Assembly: GCF_021300615.1 (NCBI RefSeq)
Contig: NZ_JAJTMY010000002.1
Location: 124,001-188,000 of the forward strand
Length of the DNA stretch: 64,000 nt
Source: Helicobacter anatolicus
GTDB taxonomy: Bacteria; Campylobacterota; Campylobacteria; Campylobacterales; Helicobacteraceae
Direction: 5' to 3'
The position numbers were made by a program, and so were the translations under genes. Under the pieces are notes generated by a model. That model was not told where the DNA came from and ran no database searches. It worked only from the letters and a program-made list of their open reading frames with translations. Shown in pieces: positions 36,903 to 47,187 of the stretch (position 1 is its first letter; each line of letters begins with the position of its first letter).

Positions 36903-38551
36903 AGGATAACTCAAATTTACGCGTTATATTAGCAGTAGCATTTTCATTTTTATTTATTGTGATTTATAGTCGCTATCTTGCACCGCAAACTCCAGAAAAA
37001 CAAGAAAATACACAAACAAAAATACAAGAAAATAATGCTCCAAAAATAACAACAACTACACAAGAAATACAAAATAAGGCTCCTGTTTCTAATATCTCAA
37101 ATCAAAAAATTATTGCAGTAGTGCAATCTAAGGATTTTGAAATTCAAATAGATTCTTTGGGACGCATTCATCAAGTATATTTGAAAGACAAAAAATATAC
37201 TGGTGCGCCAGAATTAGGGTTTTTTGAGCATTTTAAGGTATTGTTTGGAATGATGGAAGAGCCGAAGTCTTTGGAAAAACTTCCTTTGTTGGATCCTGAT
37301 GCTTTAAAACCCCTTGAAATACGCTTTTCTAATGAAAATATCAACCAAGAAGCTTTTAGTAGAGATTATGAAGCCTCACAACAAGAGATTTTTATCGATG
37401 GAGAACCCAAAACTCTTGTTCTTACACAAAAATTACAAAATCTTGAGCTTAAAAAAACTATTACTTTTTATGAAAATTTGAAATACGATTTAAAAATTAC
37501 AATGAGTAATCCCAAGGAATCTTATTTTATTACTAATGGTTCGCGACCTGTGACAGATAGAGAAAATTATGCGTTTAATGGCGTGATTTTGCAAACAGCA
37601 GAAGAAAAGATTGAAAAAATTGAAGATAAAGATGCAAAAAAAGTAATTAGCTTTGATTCTGTTAAATTTATTGCGAGTGTAGATCGCTACTATACAAGTT
37701 TGTTTTATTTGCAAAACCAAGATTTGCATGCGATGATAGATGGAGATAAGAATAAAAATCCTATGCCCTACATTCATGCAAGTGGAGATATCGCATTTGG
37801 TGGTTTTATCGGACCCAAGGATTATCAAGAGCTAAAAAAAATTGATGCAAATTTAATTAATGTTGTGGAGTATGGATTAATTACATTTTTTGCTAAACCT
37901 GTATTTTTATTGCTAGAGTTTTTGCACCAGTATTTGGCAAATTGGGGGTGGGCGATCATTGTTTTGACAATTATTGTAAAAATTATTCTTTATCCTTTGA
38001 GTTATAAAGGAATGGTAAGTATGCAAAAACTCAAAGATCTTACTCCTAAAATGAAGGAGATTCAAGAAAAATATAAAAATGATCCGCAAAAATTGCAATC
38101 ACATATGATGCAACTTTATAAAAAACATGGAGCAAATCCTATGGGTGGCTGTCTTCCGTTGCTCATTCAGATTCCAATTTTTTATGCTATTTATCGTGTG
38201 CTTTATAATTCTGTGGAGCTAAAAAGTGCACCATTTATTTTTTGGATTAATGATTTATCTGTGATGGATCCATTTTTTGTATTACCGATTTTAATGGGTG
38301 TATCCATGTATATTCAACAATTGCTCACACCTAGTGGGTTAAGTGATCCAATGCAAGCAAAAATTTTTAGAATGTTACCTGTGGTTTTTACAATCTTTTT
38401 GATTTTTTTCCCAGCAGGTTTGGTGCTTTATTGGACAATTAATAATATTCTTTCAATTTTCCAGCAACTCTCAATCAATAAAATGCTAGATCGCCAAAAA
38501 GCAAAAGAAATTGCCGAGCATAAAGAAAAGAAAAGTTCTGTAAAAAAATGA
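36899..38551 (+). CDS. yidC: Membrane protein insertase YidC
   Basis: A 550-residue insertase of the Oxa1/YidC family. It has an N-terminal membrane anchor (about 8-26), a low-complexity Gln/Thr linker, a large periplasmic beta domain to about 320, then the five-helix insertase core with the cytoplasmic loop KLKDLTPKMKEIQEKYKNDPQKLQ and MQLYKKHGANPMGGCLPLLIQIPIF. It ends in a Lys-rich tail, expected to touch ribosomes. It overlaps yidD and jag by 4 bases each. Confidence 0.95.
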   Translation: MKDNSNLRVILAVAFSFLFIVIYSRYLAPQTPEKQENTQTKIQENNAPKITTTTQEIQNKAPVSNISNQKIIAVVQSKDFEIQIDSLGRIHQVYLKDKKYTGAPELGFFEHFKVLFGMMEEPKSLEKLPLLDPDALKPLEIRFSNENINQEAFSRDYEASQQEIFIDGEPKTLVLTQKLQNLELKKTITFYENLKYDLKITMSNPKESYFITNGSRPVTDRENYAFNGVILQTAEEKIEKIEDKDAKKVISFDSVKFIASVDRYYTSLFYLQNQDLHAMIDGDKNKNPMPYIHASGDIAFGGFIGPKDYQELKKIDANLINVVEYGLITFFAKPVFLLLEFLHQYLANWGWAIIVLTIIVKIILYPLSYKGMVSMQKLKDLTPKMKEIQEKYKNDPQKLQSHMMQLYKKHGANPMGGCLPLLIQIPIFYAIYRVLYNSVELKSAPFIFWINDLSVMDPFFVLPILMGVSMYIQQLLTPSGLSDPMQAKIFRMLPVVFTIFLIFFPAGLVLYWTINNILSIFQQLSINKMLDRQKAKEIAEHKEKKSSVKK

Positions 38552-39399
38552 AAAAGATTAGTGCTCCTACATTACAAGAAGCAATCACACAAGCAGCGAT
38601 AGATTTTAATTGCTCTGTGATTGATTTGGAATATGAGATTATTCAGCAGGGAAGTAGAGGATTTTTAGGAATTGGCAAAAAACCTGCCATTATTGTGGCA
38701 AATGTTAAAAATTACCAAAAATTTAGTACTCATGCTTTTGAAGATATAGAAAATCATGCAAGTAATCTCACTTCTATGGATAAGAATTTTGTTTCACATT
38801 ATGAAAAAGATTTATGTATAGATTCTTCTTATGAAGATAGAGAATCTGTTCATAAAGATTTTACAAATGGTGTTCAAAATATACATAAAAGCTCTGAATC
38901 TTATGTTGCTAAGTCTTTTGTTTCTTTTCAGGAGGAAAAAGAAGATATAGAGGAATTATGTAAAAATATTGAAGAAGAATTAAAGAAACTTTTGAGTTTT
39001 ATGCCTTATGAAATTGATCAGGTTTGTGTCACACCTTATGATAAACAAACTTTGAAAATTTTTTTAGATGGCAAGGATAGTGCGTTATTGATTGGAGAAA
39101 AAGGCTATAGATATAAGGCACTTTCTTATTTGCTTTTTAATTGGATTTGGCATCAATATCATTATAATATTCGTCTTGAGGTTGCGCATTTTTTGCAAAT
39201 GCAAGAAGAGATTGTGGAGCAATATATTCAAAATATTCAAAAAGATTTGCAAACTTCTCAAACATTTAAAACTAAGCCCTTGTATGGAATCTTTGGTGTG
39301 ATTATGCTAAAGAGATTACGCGAAATATATCCAGGGCGATATATCACTCTAAAACAAGAAAAAAATGAACAATATATTATAATAAGTTGTACGGAATGA
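38548..39399 (+). CDS. jag: Jag/KhpB family RNA-binding protein
   Basis: A 283-residue protein with a Jag-N domain at residues 1-50 (SAPTLQEAITQAAIDF, then the GSRGFLGIGKKPA loop), an acidic, Ser-rich linker to about 130, and a KH-type domain at about 150-225 (LFLDGKDSALLIGEKGYRYKALSYLL). The C-terminal R3H domain is weak; no clear RxxxH is seen. Family members bind RNA and influence cell elongation and membrane protein insertion. Position between yidC and mnmE is conserved in Helicobacter. It overlaps both neighbours by 4 bases. Confidence 0.85.
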   Translation: MKKISAPTLQEAITQAAIDFNCSVIDLEYEIIQQGSRGFLGIGKKPAIIVANVKNYQKFSTHAFEDIENHASNLTSMDKNFVSHYEKDLCIDSSYEDRESVHKDFTNGVQNIHKSSESYVAKSFVSFQEEKEDIEELCKNIEEELKKLLSFMPYEIDQVCVTPYDKQTLKIFLDGKDSALLIGEKGYRYKALSYLLFNWIWHQYHYNIRLEVAHFLQMQEEIVEQYIQNIQKDLQTSQTFKTKPLYGIFGVIMLKRLREIYPGRYITLKQEKNEQYIIISCTE

Positions 39400-40757
39400 A
39401 AGATACTATTGTAGCAATTTCTACACCTATGGGGGTGGGTGCAATAAGTGTCGTGCGTTTGAGTGGAGATAAGGCTTTAGAGATTGTAAAAAAACTTACA
39501 AAACATCAAGATTTTAAAGATCGCTATGCAACTTTATGCCATGTTTATGATGAAAAAAATGAAATTTTAGATGAAGTGATTGTCTTATTTTTTGCAAACC
39601 CTAGAAGTTACACCTGTGAAGATGTTTGTGAGATTCAATGCCATGGTGGAGTGATTTTGGCAAAGGAGATTCTAAGGCTTTGTCTTTTTTTTGGTGCGCG
39701 TCTTGCGCGATCAGGAGAATTTACAAAACGCGCTTTTTTAAATGGTAGGCTTGATTTTTCACAAGCACAAGCGATCTCACAAATTATCAATGCACAGAGT
39801 TTGCAGGCTAGTAAAATGATGAGTAAGCAGCTCAAGGGCTCTTTGAATGATTTTGTAGAAGAGAGTCGTGAGGAATTACTTAGAGCATTGGCATTTTCTG
39901 AAGTGATGATTGATTATAGTGATGAGGATATTCCTGAGGATACCACGCAAAATCTTTTTCAAAATTTAGAGAAATTAGAAAAGAAGTTAGGAGAAATTTT
40001 AGAATTTTCTAAGATGCGTAATAAGCTTTTAGAGGGCTATACGCTAAGCATTATTGGAAAGCCAAATGTCGGAAAAAGTTCGCTTTTGAATGCAATTTTA
40101 ATGCAGGATCGTGCAATTGTGAGTGATTTTGCAGGGACTACAAGAGATACGATTGAAGAAACAATCAATCTTGAGGGGAATTTGGTAAAAATTATTGATA
40201 CTGCGGGGATTAGAGAGAGTGAAGATAGGGTAGAGAGTATTGGCATACAAAGAAGTATTGAAGCGATGAGACAAAGTGATTTTATCCTTGCTGTATTTGA
40301 CTTATCTCGTGCTTTAGATGAAGAAGATTTGCAAATATTAGAATATTTGACTACATTATCGCAAGAAAAATTTTTACTCATAATTTACAACAAAAGTGAC
40401 TTGCCCCGTGTGTTGGATATAGGGATTTTTCAAGAGAGATTAGAGGGCGTGAAAACTTTAAGTATGCATACCAAGGACACGCAAGGGGTTTTGCAAATTA
40501 AGGAAATATTATCACAAAAAATGCTAGAAAATAGCAAAGATGGGGAGATATTGCTTTGTGCAGAATTTCAATTACAAGCTATAAGAGATTCAATTACTGC
40601 ACTTCAAGCGGCAAAAAGTATGCTAGAGACTTTGGAGTTGGAATTATTTTCTTATCATATAAAAGAAGTGATTACTTTTATTTCTCAACTTACAAAGCCT
40701 TATGATATTGATGAAATGTTTGATAAGATGTTTGGAGAATTTTGCCTAGGCAAATAA
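39396..40757 (+). CDS. mnmE: tRNA modification GTPase MnmE (TrmE)
   Basis: A 453-residue GTPase that works with MnmG to modify U34 of tRNAs. The N-terminal folate-binding domain (1-118) is followed by a helical domain; the G domain has GKPNVGKSS (221-229), TTRDT near 251 and IIDTAGIRESED near 268. The C-terminal CLGK is complete, with the catalytic Cys450. I start at ATG 39396, overlapping jag by 4 bases; the TTG nine bases upstream lacks support. It ends the long operon that starts at rdgB. Confidence 0.94.
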   Translation: MKDTIVAISTPMGVGAISVVRLSGDKALEIVKKLTKHQDFKDRYATLCHVYDEKNEILDEVIVLFFANPRSYTCEDVCEIQCHGGVILAKEILRLCLFFGARLARSGEFTKRAFLNGRLDFSQAQAISQIINAQSLQASKMMSKQLKGSLNDFVEESREELLRALAFSEVMIDYSDEDIPEDTTQNLFQNLEKLEKKLGEILEFSKMRNKLLEGYTLSIIGKPNVGKSSLLNAILMQDRAIVSDFAGTTRDTIEETINLEGNLVKIIDTAGIRESEDRVESIGIQRSIEAMRQSDFILAVFDLSRALDEEDLQILEYLTTLSQEKFLLIIYNKSDLPRVLDIGIFQERLEGVKTLSMHTKDTQGVLQIKEILSQKMLENSKDGEILLCAEFQLQAIRDSITALQAAKSMLETLELELFSYHIKEVITFISQLTKPYDIDEMFDKMFGEFCLGK

Positions 40758-40783
40758 TTCTCATTTTTTGGATTATTTTTTTT
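40752..40783 (+). terminator. Weak terminator after mnmE
   Basis: An AT-only stem AAATAAT/ATTATTT (40752-40758 and 40772-40778) runs into a T tract. The stem is weak, so confidence is limited. Confidence 0.4.
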
Positions 40784-40827
40784 GTGTCATTGCTATTTAA
40801 ATTTTTAATTACCCCTCCTTTTTTAAG

Positions 40828-43800
40828 TTAATTTGTATTAAATTTGTATTTTAATCCGACATTTGCATTGATAAAATATCTATCCCATGAGATTCTAGCA
40901 CCCACGCCAAAATTTAAAAATAAGTTATTTGTCATTTCAATTTCACCACCACCAATTAAAGTGAGGTAAGTGCGTACTTGATTGCCGATTTTGTAGTTTA
41001 GTGCATGATTTATATTGTGTGCGATGTAGATTTGGGAATCTGTGCTGATATTGAATAAATCTTGTTCAAGCCCTGAAGTAAAATAAAAATACTTTTTCTC
41101 ATCGGTATATTTTCTAAGTTCTGCAAAAGCTGATATTGTCATTCCTACAGCATGGCGTGAATTTCCATGTAGCTCAAGTGCACCTTTTCCAGTTTGTGTG
41201 CCATTGTATTGATAAAACAGGTTGATTCCACCATACGGCTTAATATAAAATCCTTCTTGTGGATTGATGGGGAAGACATAACCATATCTTGTGTTGATAT
41301 TTGTAGTAAATGTATTGAAATTTACTTTTTGATTGATTGGATTATTGATATCAAAATTTAGACTATTAAATCCAAGGGTTTCATTTAACACCACATCAAT
41401 TTCATGTGAATTAATATAAGCCCTCATATATCCCCCAAGTTCGAGGTTATGGCTTTTTGTATTGCTATTTGCAGTGGCATCATCGTTAAATTTATCAAGA
41501 CTAGAGTAGCTATAAGCATAAGTTGCATAGCCTCCTAATAAGATTCTATCAAAGATTTTGTCATATCCTGCGCTAAATCCGCCAAGTGCGCCAAAACCAT
41601 TTGTATATTGTCCGCCAACACCACCAATTAACATTCCCCAAACATTGTGATCATAATCAAATCTATCTGTGTAATTATAAACTTCTGTATCAATTCCTGC
41701 GGCTGCAAATTTCTTATCTTTTAAAGATCTAATTGCTTTGGCAAAGCGAGTGTTATAAGGGTTTGAAATTTGTGCAAGACGCGCATTTGTGCTGAGTGTA
41801 GAAGTAAAATTTACTTGTGTTGTAATATCTGCATGTTGTCTTGTGATATGTGCTAAAGAATCCAAAGAATTGTTGATAGTATTTAGCATTGTAGCAATTC
41901 CATTAGCTGTATCTAGATTGCCAGTGTATTGCAGTTTTTGTAAATTTAGCAAGATATTAGAGCTTAATGCGCTGTTTGTATTGATAATGCTTTGTAAGAT
42001 TGCGCTAGAGTTTTGATTAGCATTTTCGATATTTGTTACACCTATGGCGACATTTTTAAGATTTGTGTTGTCTGTATTTGGGAGTTGGGCAGCGCGTTTT
42101 TTGATGCTATCAAATACTGCAAGAACACCATCTTCTTCTAGAGTTTTGCTTTTTACTGCACTAAAGCCAATAAGTGCGCAACCCTCAAGCGTGTCAAAAT
42201 TACAATTTCCGCTACCTTTTTGGTAGATTTTGTTGAAAGTTACAAAATCTGCGTAAGCATTGCTATCATTCATCCAAGCATTGCTTGTAATATCAGAGAT
42301 TTTAGAATCATCACTTTTATCTACAACAAGCACACCTTCTTTATTGTCAGAATTTCCGATGGTGATGGTATCACTTCCACTATCTCCATTACTTTTCATG
42401 CCGCTTAAGCCATTTTTCTTATTTGTATCTGTGACTTCAAGACAGAATTTTGCATCAGTTTTACAGAGTTCTTGATCATATTTGCCATAAGGTTTTTCTT
42501 TGCCACTACTATCTACACTTTTGCCAAAGCTTACTTTCATGGTAAAATCATCTGCATTACTAATTGCCGTGCCATCTTTTTGTATTTCTTTAGCGATGAT
42601 GAAATTATATTGCTTATCAAGTAAAATAGTGTTTTTTAGTGAGAGATTACTAAGATCAACAAGAAATTCAAAATTATTTGCACTCTCTGATTTCATTGCT
42701 TTATTTGTCATAGTATCGATATTAAACACCCCGCCAGTGTAGTTGCCATCTTGATTAACAGCTCCAAGGACATAGAATCCTCCAGTGTTATTTGTGAAGC
42801 TATCATCATTTAAATGCATGGTAAAAGTATTTGTCCCAGCAGCTTGTGGTGACATAGATTGACTTGGTCCGATAACCCAAGTGACATCAGCTTTTGTATT
42901 AGTGGTATTTTCATCTTTTTGTGTGAAGATAAAAAGACTAGAATTTCCGATAATTCCTAGATCTGTGTTATTAAGCGTGAGTGCGGAGTATTTTTTGGCA
43001 TTTGGATCCATGTCTTCACCTTGTAATACAGCACTTGTCATATCCTTTGCGTCATTCAAGCCGACAATGATTCTTGAGCCTGTGTTTCCGCTTGCTTCTA
43101 GTGTTCCACTTTCAATTTTTAGGCTATGGTAGATATATTTTGTCACATCTGCATAGTTTTTATCCTTGTCTTGGTAGCGGTAGCTATCTACTACATTAAG
43201 CGTTCCGCCTGATAGACGCAAGATTCCTTCGTTGTCCTTTTTTTGTGTGGTAGTGTCGTTAAAATTGTCAAATACAATTTGGATAGGTTTAAATTTTGCT
43301 GTATCATTAGAACTAGAGCTAGTAGATGTGGTAGAATCTAGTGTTGGTGGTTTTACATAGTCTTTGTCTTTTCCGCCACTACTTGTAGCTTTTGTCCAGT
43401 AGCGGTTATTGTAGCAATAATCTGTGCCTATGCAAGTAAGGTCTAGCACACCATTATTTTGAATAGTGGTAAGGCCTTTGTTGATTAGGCTTTGTGCACG
43501 GATAGTTGTATATCCAGAATCTACGATAAATTCTGCGCGTGTTTCATTGTGTTTATTAGCTTTCCAGAGTGCTCCTTCTGTCATGGCACTATCAATTGTC
43601 TTGGTAGCGCTAGTAGTGTCATTGATTTTTTCTTTTTGATTTTCTGTGATGATGAGTTTGTAGGCATTTGGTGTCATTGTTTTTTCTGCAGAAGCTTTAT
43701 TGTTAGCATTCATTCCATCAATATCTTCAGCATCTTTTTCTTGTGTTTTTCTTAGCTCGATTATACCACCTGTGGAGGTAAAAATCCCCGCATTGACAAA

Positions 43801-45849
43801 GCCTACAATCGCAGTGTCTTGCATACCATCTTGTAGCGATTGTTTTCCATCTTGTAGCATAATTCCTGTCATGCCATCTTGGGTTTTGGCGATTGTGGTT
43901 AAATCGAGAGTGGCATTGTCTTTGAGATAGAGATTTCCAAAGTTATAAACAACATCAGCTAGGATTTGATGGTAGCCACCGCTAAAGGTTAGTGATCCTG
44001 CGCTTGCAGTTTCTTTGGTCTCAAGGGTACAGTCTGTAAGGTCAGTGCAATCTGCTTTGCTATCGGTGATTTTCTTACCGGTGGTGATAGTTGTAGCATA
44101 GTCAGTAAGGACTACTTTTTTGTCGGTGGCATCAAGGCTTACATTTGGATTAATAGTAGAGGTAAAGTAGTCTGTCGAACCATTTTTGATATAAATCTTG
44201 CCATTTTCTGGTGGCGATTTAGCTCCATCTTTAGTGTAGTATTTTTCTACACCTGTGATAGTGATATTTCCTTGATTATAAAAGCTTAGAAGGTTGCTTG
44301 TAGGTGTTGCTTTTTTATTCACAGAAGAATCTTTTAATGTATAGCTACGCTCAGTGGCGATGTTTGTATCTTTAAGATCAAGTTTTGCACCACCTGCGAT
44401 ATTAATAGTTGCAAAATTATCCATTTTGAAAGTAGCTTTATTGCTAGATTCGCCAACAAGGGATAGGGTGGTATTTCTATCATCATTTGCTTTATCACCA
44501 AGTGTGATGGTAGTATGCTTATCTTTGCTACCAGTAAGAAGAACGATTCTTTTGTCCATAGCTTGAGCGGCAGCTGCGCCTGGGACACCACCTACACCTG
44601 CAGCTGCGGTTGCATCTTTGCCTATATTGATGGTGAGTTTTGCACCGATGAGTGCATCATCTTTTGAAGCATCTGTAGCACTAATTCCTGTGATATTGAT
44701 ATTTTGAGATTGGATTTTAAAGATAATATCATTTGAAGTGTCATTTGCATCTTTGCTAGGAGCCATAGATCCTTTTTCAAAAAATATCGTGCTATTGTTT
44801 GTGATATTTGCAACTTGAGATTCTCCGATTTTTTGCATTTTCATTGTTCCCATGCTTGATGCTTCTTCTTTTGTTGTAGCAAGAGCTTTGATATTGATCG
44901 TTCCATTACTTCCATTTTCTGAGATTTTTAGATGAGAAGAGGTGAGATGCAAGGTGGAATTTTGAAGATTGATTGTGCCTTCATTGTTTAGATCAATATT
45001 AAATAAAATTGAATTTTTTTCTTTATTGTTTGTTTCAGGGGTTTTATTAGCATTAAGATTAGTAATATTTATAGTCCCTAGATTCCTTACAGATTGTCCT
45101 GTGGCTATTGTCCCATCTTTGGTTTCACCAAGATTAAAAATCACTTGACTTGAGTTGGTGCTGGTGGTAGAAGTAAGATTTAAGGTAGCACTACTATCAA
45201 TTGTATAGGTAGCATTATTATATTCGCTATAAAAATTTAGTGTAGCATTTTTTTGTCCGCTGCCTTTAGTATCTGATTGATCAATCGCGTTAGCATCAAC
45301 TTTGATATTACCCTTTAGTGTGACATTAGCAAAGCCCCCTGTCTTGCTATTTTTTGCTCCTATTGCACCGATATAGAGATTGGAACCAGAAAAGATATTT
45401 GCACCATTTAAGACAAAACTCGCATAAGGGATAGGACCATTGAGTATAGCAAAATATGTGTCATCACGCCCTTTAGTGGTGTTATCAGTATTTACAGATA
45501 TGTAGTTAAAAGAGCTTAGGATAAGATTATCGCTATTGCCTGGTGCGGAAAAAATAGCGGTGGCTACATCGGTGCTTTTAGTTTTTAGTGAAAGGGTAGA
45601 GCCATTATCTTTTGCCCAGAAATAATCAGTATTTTGTGTGAGTTTTGTAGGTGTTTCAGGACTTGATTTTTTCATGCCATCTTTTGTAAAAGAATAATCA
45701 AAGCTAATTGGGTGGCCTGTGGAGGGTTTTTCTTCTCCTGTTGGGGTGGTGAGATCAAGATTTACATCTGTGGCTGTGGCTGTTGTGAGAAAAGAACTAA
45801 GAATCAAAGAAATAGAAGAGGTGGCTAGAATGCGGTTTGTTTTTTTCAT
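40828..45849 (-). CDS. Large autotransporter (type V secretion) with C-terminal beta-barrel
   Basis: A 1673-residue autotransporter. A signal peptide (MKKTNRILATSSISLILSS, cleavage after about TATA at 26) leads into a passenger of about 1360 residues, rich in Asn, Thr, Ser and Asp, with repeated short strands such as LNNEGTINLQNSTLHL, as in a beta-helix. The C-terminal ~280 residues (from about NVWGMLIGGVGGQYTNGFG) form the outer-membrane barrel, similar to VacA-like barrels and ending in LKYKFNTN. The passenger has eight cysteines in four close pairs (near 600, 807, 1130 and 1220). The ATG follows AAAAGGGAC. It is convergent to mnmE and divergent from tal. Role unknown; adhesin or toxin-like are possible. 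Confidence 0.88.
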   Translation of the reverse strand: MKKTNRILATSSISLILSSFLTTATATDVNLDLTTPTGEEKPSTGHPISFDYSFTKDGMKKSSPETPTKLTQNTDYFWAKDNGSTLSLKTKSTDVATAIFSAPGNSDNLILSSFNYISVNTDNTTKGRDDTYFAILNGPIPYASFVLNGANIFSGSNLYIGAIGAKNSKTGGFANVTLKGNIKVDANAIDQSDTKGSGQKNATLNFYSEYNNATYTIDSSATLNLTSTTSTNSSQVIFNLGETKDGTIATGQSVRNLGTINITNLNANKTPETNNKEKNSILFNIDLNNEGTINLQNSTLHLTSSHLKISENGSNGTINIKALATTKEEASSMGTMKMQKIGESQVANITNNSTIFFEKGSMAPSKDANDTSNDIIFKIQSQNINITGISATDASKDDALIGAKLTINIGKDATAAAGVGGVPGAAAAQAMDKRIVLLTGSKDKHTTITLGDKANDDRNTTLSLVGESSNKATFKMDNFATINIAGGAKLDLKDTNIATERSYTLKDSSVNKKATPTSNLLSFYNQGNITITGVEKYYTKDGAKSPPENGKIYIKNGSTDYFTSTINPNVSLDATDKKVVLTDYATTITTGKKITDSKADCTDLTDCTLETKETASAGSLTFSGGYHQILADVVYNFGNLYLKDNATLDLTTIAKTQDGMTGIMLQDGKQSLQDGMQDTAIVGFVNAGIFTSTGGIIELRKTQEKDAEDIDGMNANNKASAEKTMTPNAYKLIITENQKEKINDTTSATKTIDSAMTEGALWKANKHNETRAEFIVDSGYTTIRAQSLINKGLTTIQNNGVLDLTCIGTDYCYNNRYWTKATSSGGKDKDYVKPPTLDSTTSTSSSSNDTAKFKPIQIVFDNFNDTTTQKKDNEGILRLSGGTLNVVDSYRYQDKDKNYADVTKYIYHSLKIESGTLEASGNTGSRIIVGLNDAKDMTSAVLQGEDMDPNAKKYSALTLNNTDLGIIGNSSLFIFTQKDENTTNTKADVTWVIGPSQSMSPQAAGTNTFTMHLNDDSFTNNTGGFYVLGAVNQDGNYTGGVFNIDTMTNKAMKSESANNFEFLVDLSNLSLKNTILLDKQYNFIIAKEIQKDGTAISNADDFTMKVSFGKSVDSSGKEKPYGKYDQELCKTDAKFCLEVTDTNKKNGLSGMKSNGDSGSDTITIGNSDNKEGVLVVDKSDDSKISDITSNAWMNDSNAYADFVTFNKIYQKGSGNCNFDTLEGCALIGFSAVKSKTLEEDGVLAVFDSIKKRAAQLPNTDNTNLKNVAIGVTNIENANQNSSAILQSIINTNSALSSNILLNLQKLQYTGNLDTANGIATMLNTINNSLDSLAHITRQHADITTQVNFTSTLSTNARLAQISNPYNTRFAKAIRSLKDKKFAAAGIDTEVYNYTDRFDYDHNVWGMLIGGVGGQYTNGFGALGGFSAGYDKIFDRILLGGYATYAYSYSSLDKFNDDATANSNTKSHNLELGGYMRAYINSHEIDVVLNETLGFNSLNFDINNPINQKVNFNTFTTNINTRYGYVFPINPQEGFYIKPYGGINLFYQYNGTQTGKGALELHGNSRHAVGMTISAFAELRKYTDEKKYFYFTSGLEQDLFNISTDSQIYIAHNINHALNYKIGNQVRTYLTLIGGGEIEMTNNLFLNFGVGARISWDRYFINANVGLKYKFNTN

Positions 45850-45903
45850 GCTGTCCCTTTTGATTTACGATTTATGTCTTTTATAAAAAATAGTTTGATA
45901 TTG

Positions 45904-45909
45904 TATAAT
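45904..45909 (+). promoter_or_regulatory. -10 box of tal
   Basis: A consensus TATAAT lies about 43 bases before the tal start, between the divergent autotransporter and tal. Confidence 0.45.
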
Positions 45910-45951
45910 AAATTTAACTTAGATTTTAAATATTTTTAGGAAAGGAAGATA

Positions 45952-46938
45952 ATGGATAAGAATTTTAGTTTGTGGTGTGATTTTATTGAAAGAGGGTTTT
46001 TACAGGAAGAATTTGCAGAGTTTTTGGCAAACGGGGCTTTTAATGGTGCGACAAGTAATCCAGCGATTTTTGCAAATGCGTTAAAAAATCCTATTTATCA
46101 AGAAGAGATTCAAAGATTAAAAGGAAGAAAGGCTAAGGAAGTTTATGAGAATTTGGCAATTCATGATATTAAGATGGCGGCAAAATCTCTTTTTGTTTTA
46201 TGGGAAAAAAATCAAGATAATGGATATATTAGTTTGGAAATTGATCCGTTTTTGGGGGATAAGGTAGGGGAGAGTGTAGATGAGGGGAGACGACTATATA
46301 AAAGTATTAATATGCCAAATGTGATGATCAAAGTCCCTGCGACAAGTGCTGGGTATGAGGTAATGGAAGCATTGATGGGGGATAATATCGCAGTAAATGC
46401 AACACTGATTTTTGATAAAAATCAAACTAAAGAGTGTTTTGAGGCATTTGCTAGAGGGCGAAAAAAAGGGGGTAGAGATGATGTGCGAGGAGTGATTAGT
46501 GTGTTTGTATCGCGATTTGATCGTGCTGTGGATTCTATGCTGGGGGAAGAAATGCAAGCAAGGCTTGGAATCTTGAATGCACAGGAATGTTATGAATATG
46601 TAGAAAATAATGGTGGTGGCTATACGCGGACACTTTTTGCTTCTACTGGGGTGAAGGGGGAGGCTATGCCAAAGGATTATTATATCAAGGAGTTGATGCA
46701 TCCACACAGCATAAATACAGCGCCGCTTGAGAGTATTAAGGCTTATTTGGAACATGGGCGTAATGATGGTGTAGGTGATATAAGACTACCTGCTAGAGAT
46801 TTTAGAGAAAATCTTGCAAAAATCAAGGAAGAATTGGCGCAAAAAGGCATGGTATATGAAGATTTGACTAAAAAGTTATTAAGTGAGGGGTTGAATGCTT
46901 TTGAAGTGGCTTTTGAGATGATGCTAAAAAGTCTGTGA
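45952..46938 (+). CDS. tal: Transaldolase
   Basis: A 328-residue transaldolase of the pentose phosphate pathway, moving a three-carbon unit between sugar phosphates via a Schiff base. The Schiff-base lysine is K127 in PNVMIKVPAT (122-131). NGATSNPAIFANAL near 31 is the family N-terminal signature, and TRTLFASTGVKG near 220 a further one. AAAGGAAGATA precedes the ATG. It is a single gene. No sequence oddities seen. Confidence 0.94.
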   Translation: MDKNFSLWCDFIERGFLQEEFAEFLANGAFNGATSNPAIFANALKNPIYQEEIQRLKGRKAKEVYENLAIHDIKMAAKSLFVLWEKNQDNGYISLEIDPFLGDKVGESVDEGRRLYKSINMPNVMIKVPATSAGYEVMEALMGDNIAVNATLIFDKNQTKECFEAFARGRKKGGRDDVRGVISVFVSRFDRAVDSMLGEEMQARLGILNAQECYEYVENNGGGYTRTLFASTGVKGEAMPKDYYIKELMHPHSINTAPLESIKAYLEHGRNDGVGDIRLPARDFRENLAKIKEELAQKGMVYEDLTKKLLSEGLNAFEVAFEMMLKSL

Positions 46939-47187
46939 GAATCTAGGGAAAAAGGACTTAAAAAAGTAGGATTTAGGTAAAAATAAGGGCTTGAAGTTTT
47001 TATGGTGCTTTGTAAAAAAGGGGTATGGAAAAAAGAGGGGGATTAAGTGATTTAGAATCTTTTAAGATAGCTTGTTGAATGGATTAGAGGGGTAGGGATT
47101 TTTGTATATTTGTGTAAAAATTTGTAGTTTTTTGTGTGTAAGAATATTTGAGATTTGAGAATAGAAGCGGGATTACTTTGGTATCTT
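46939..47187. other. Gap between tal and the R-M island
   Basis: About 250 bases without any gene or clear hairpin. It is purine-rich on the plus strand and forms the left boundary of the restriction-modification island. Confidence 0.6.

Noticed and set aside
41789-44591. Several open frames on the plus strand (and in another minus frame) under the autotransporter gene
   Set aside because: They are shadows of one long, well-supported gene with a signal peptide and barrel; none has a ribosome site or a recognisable domain.
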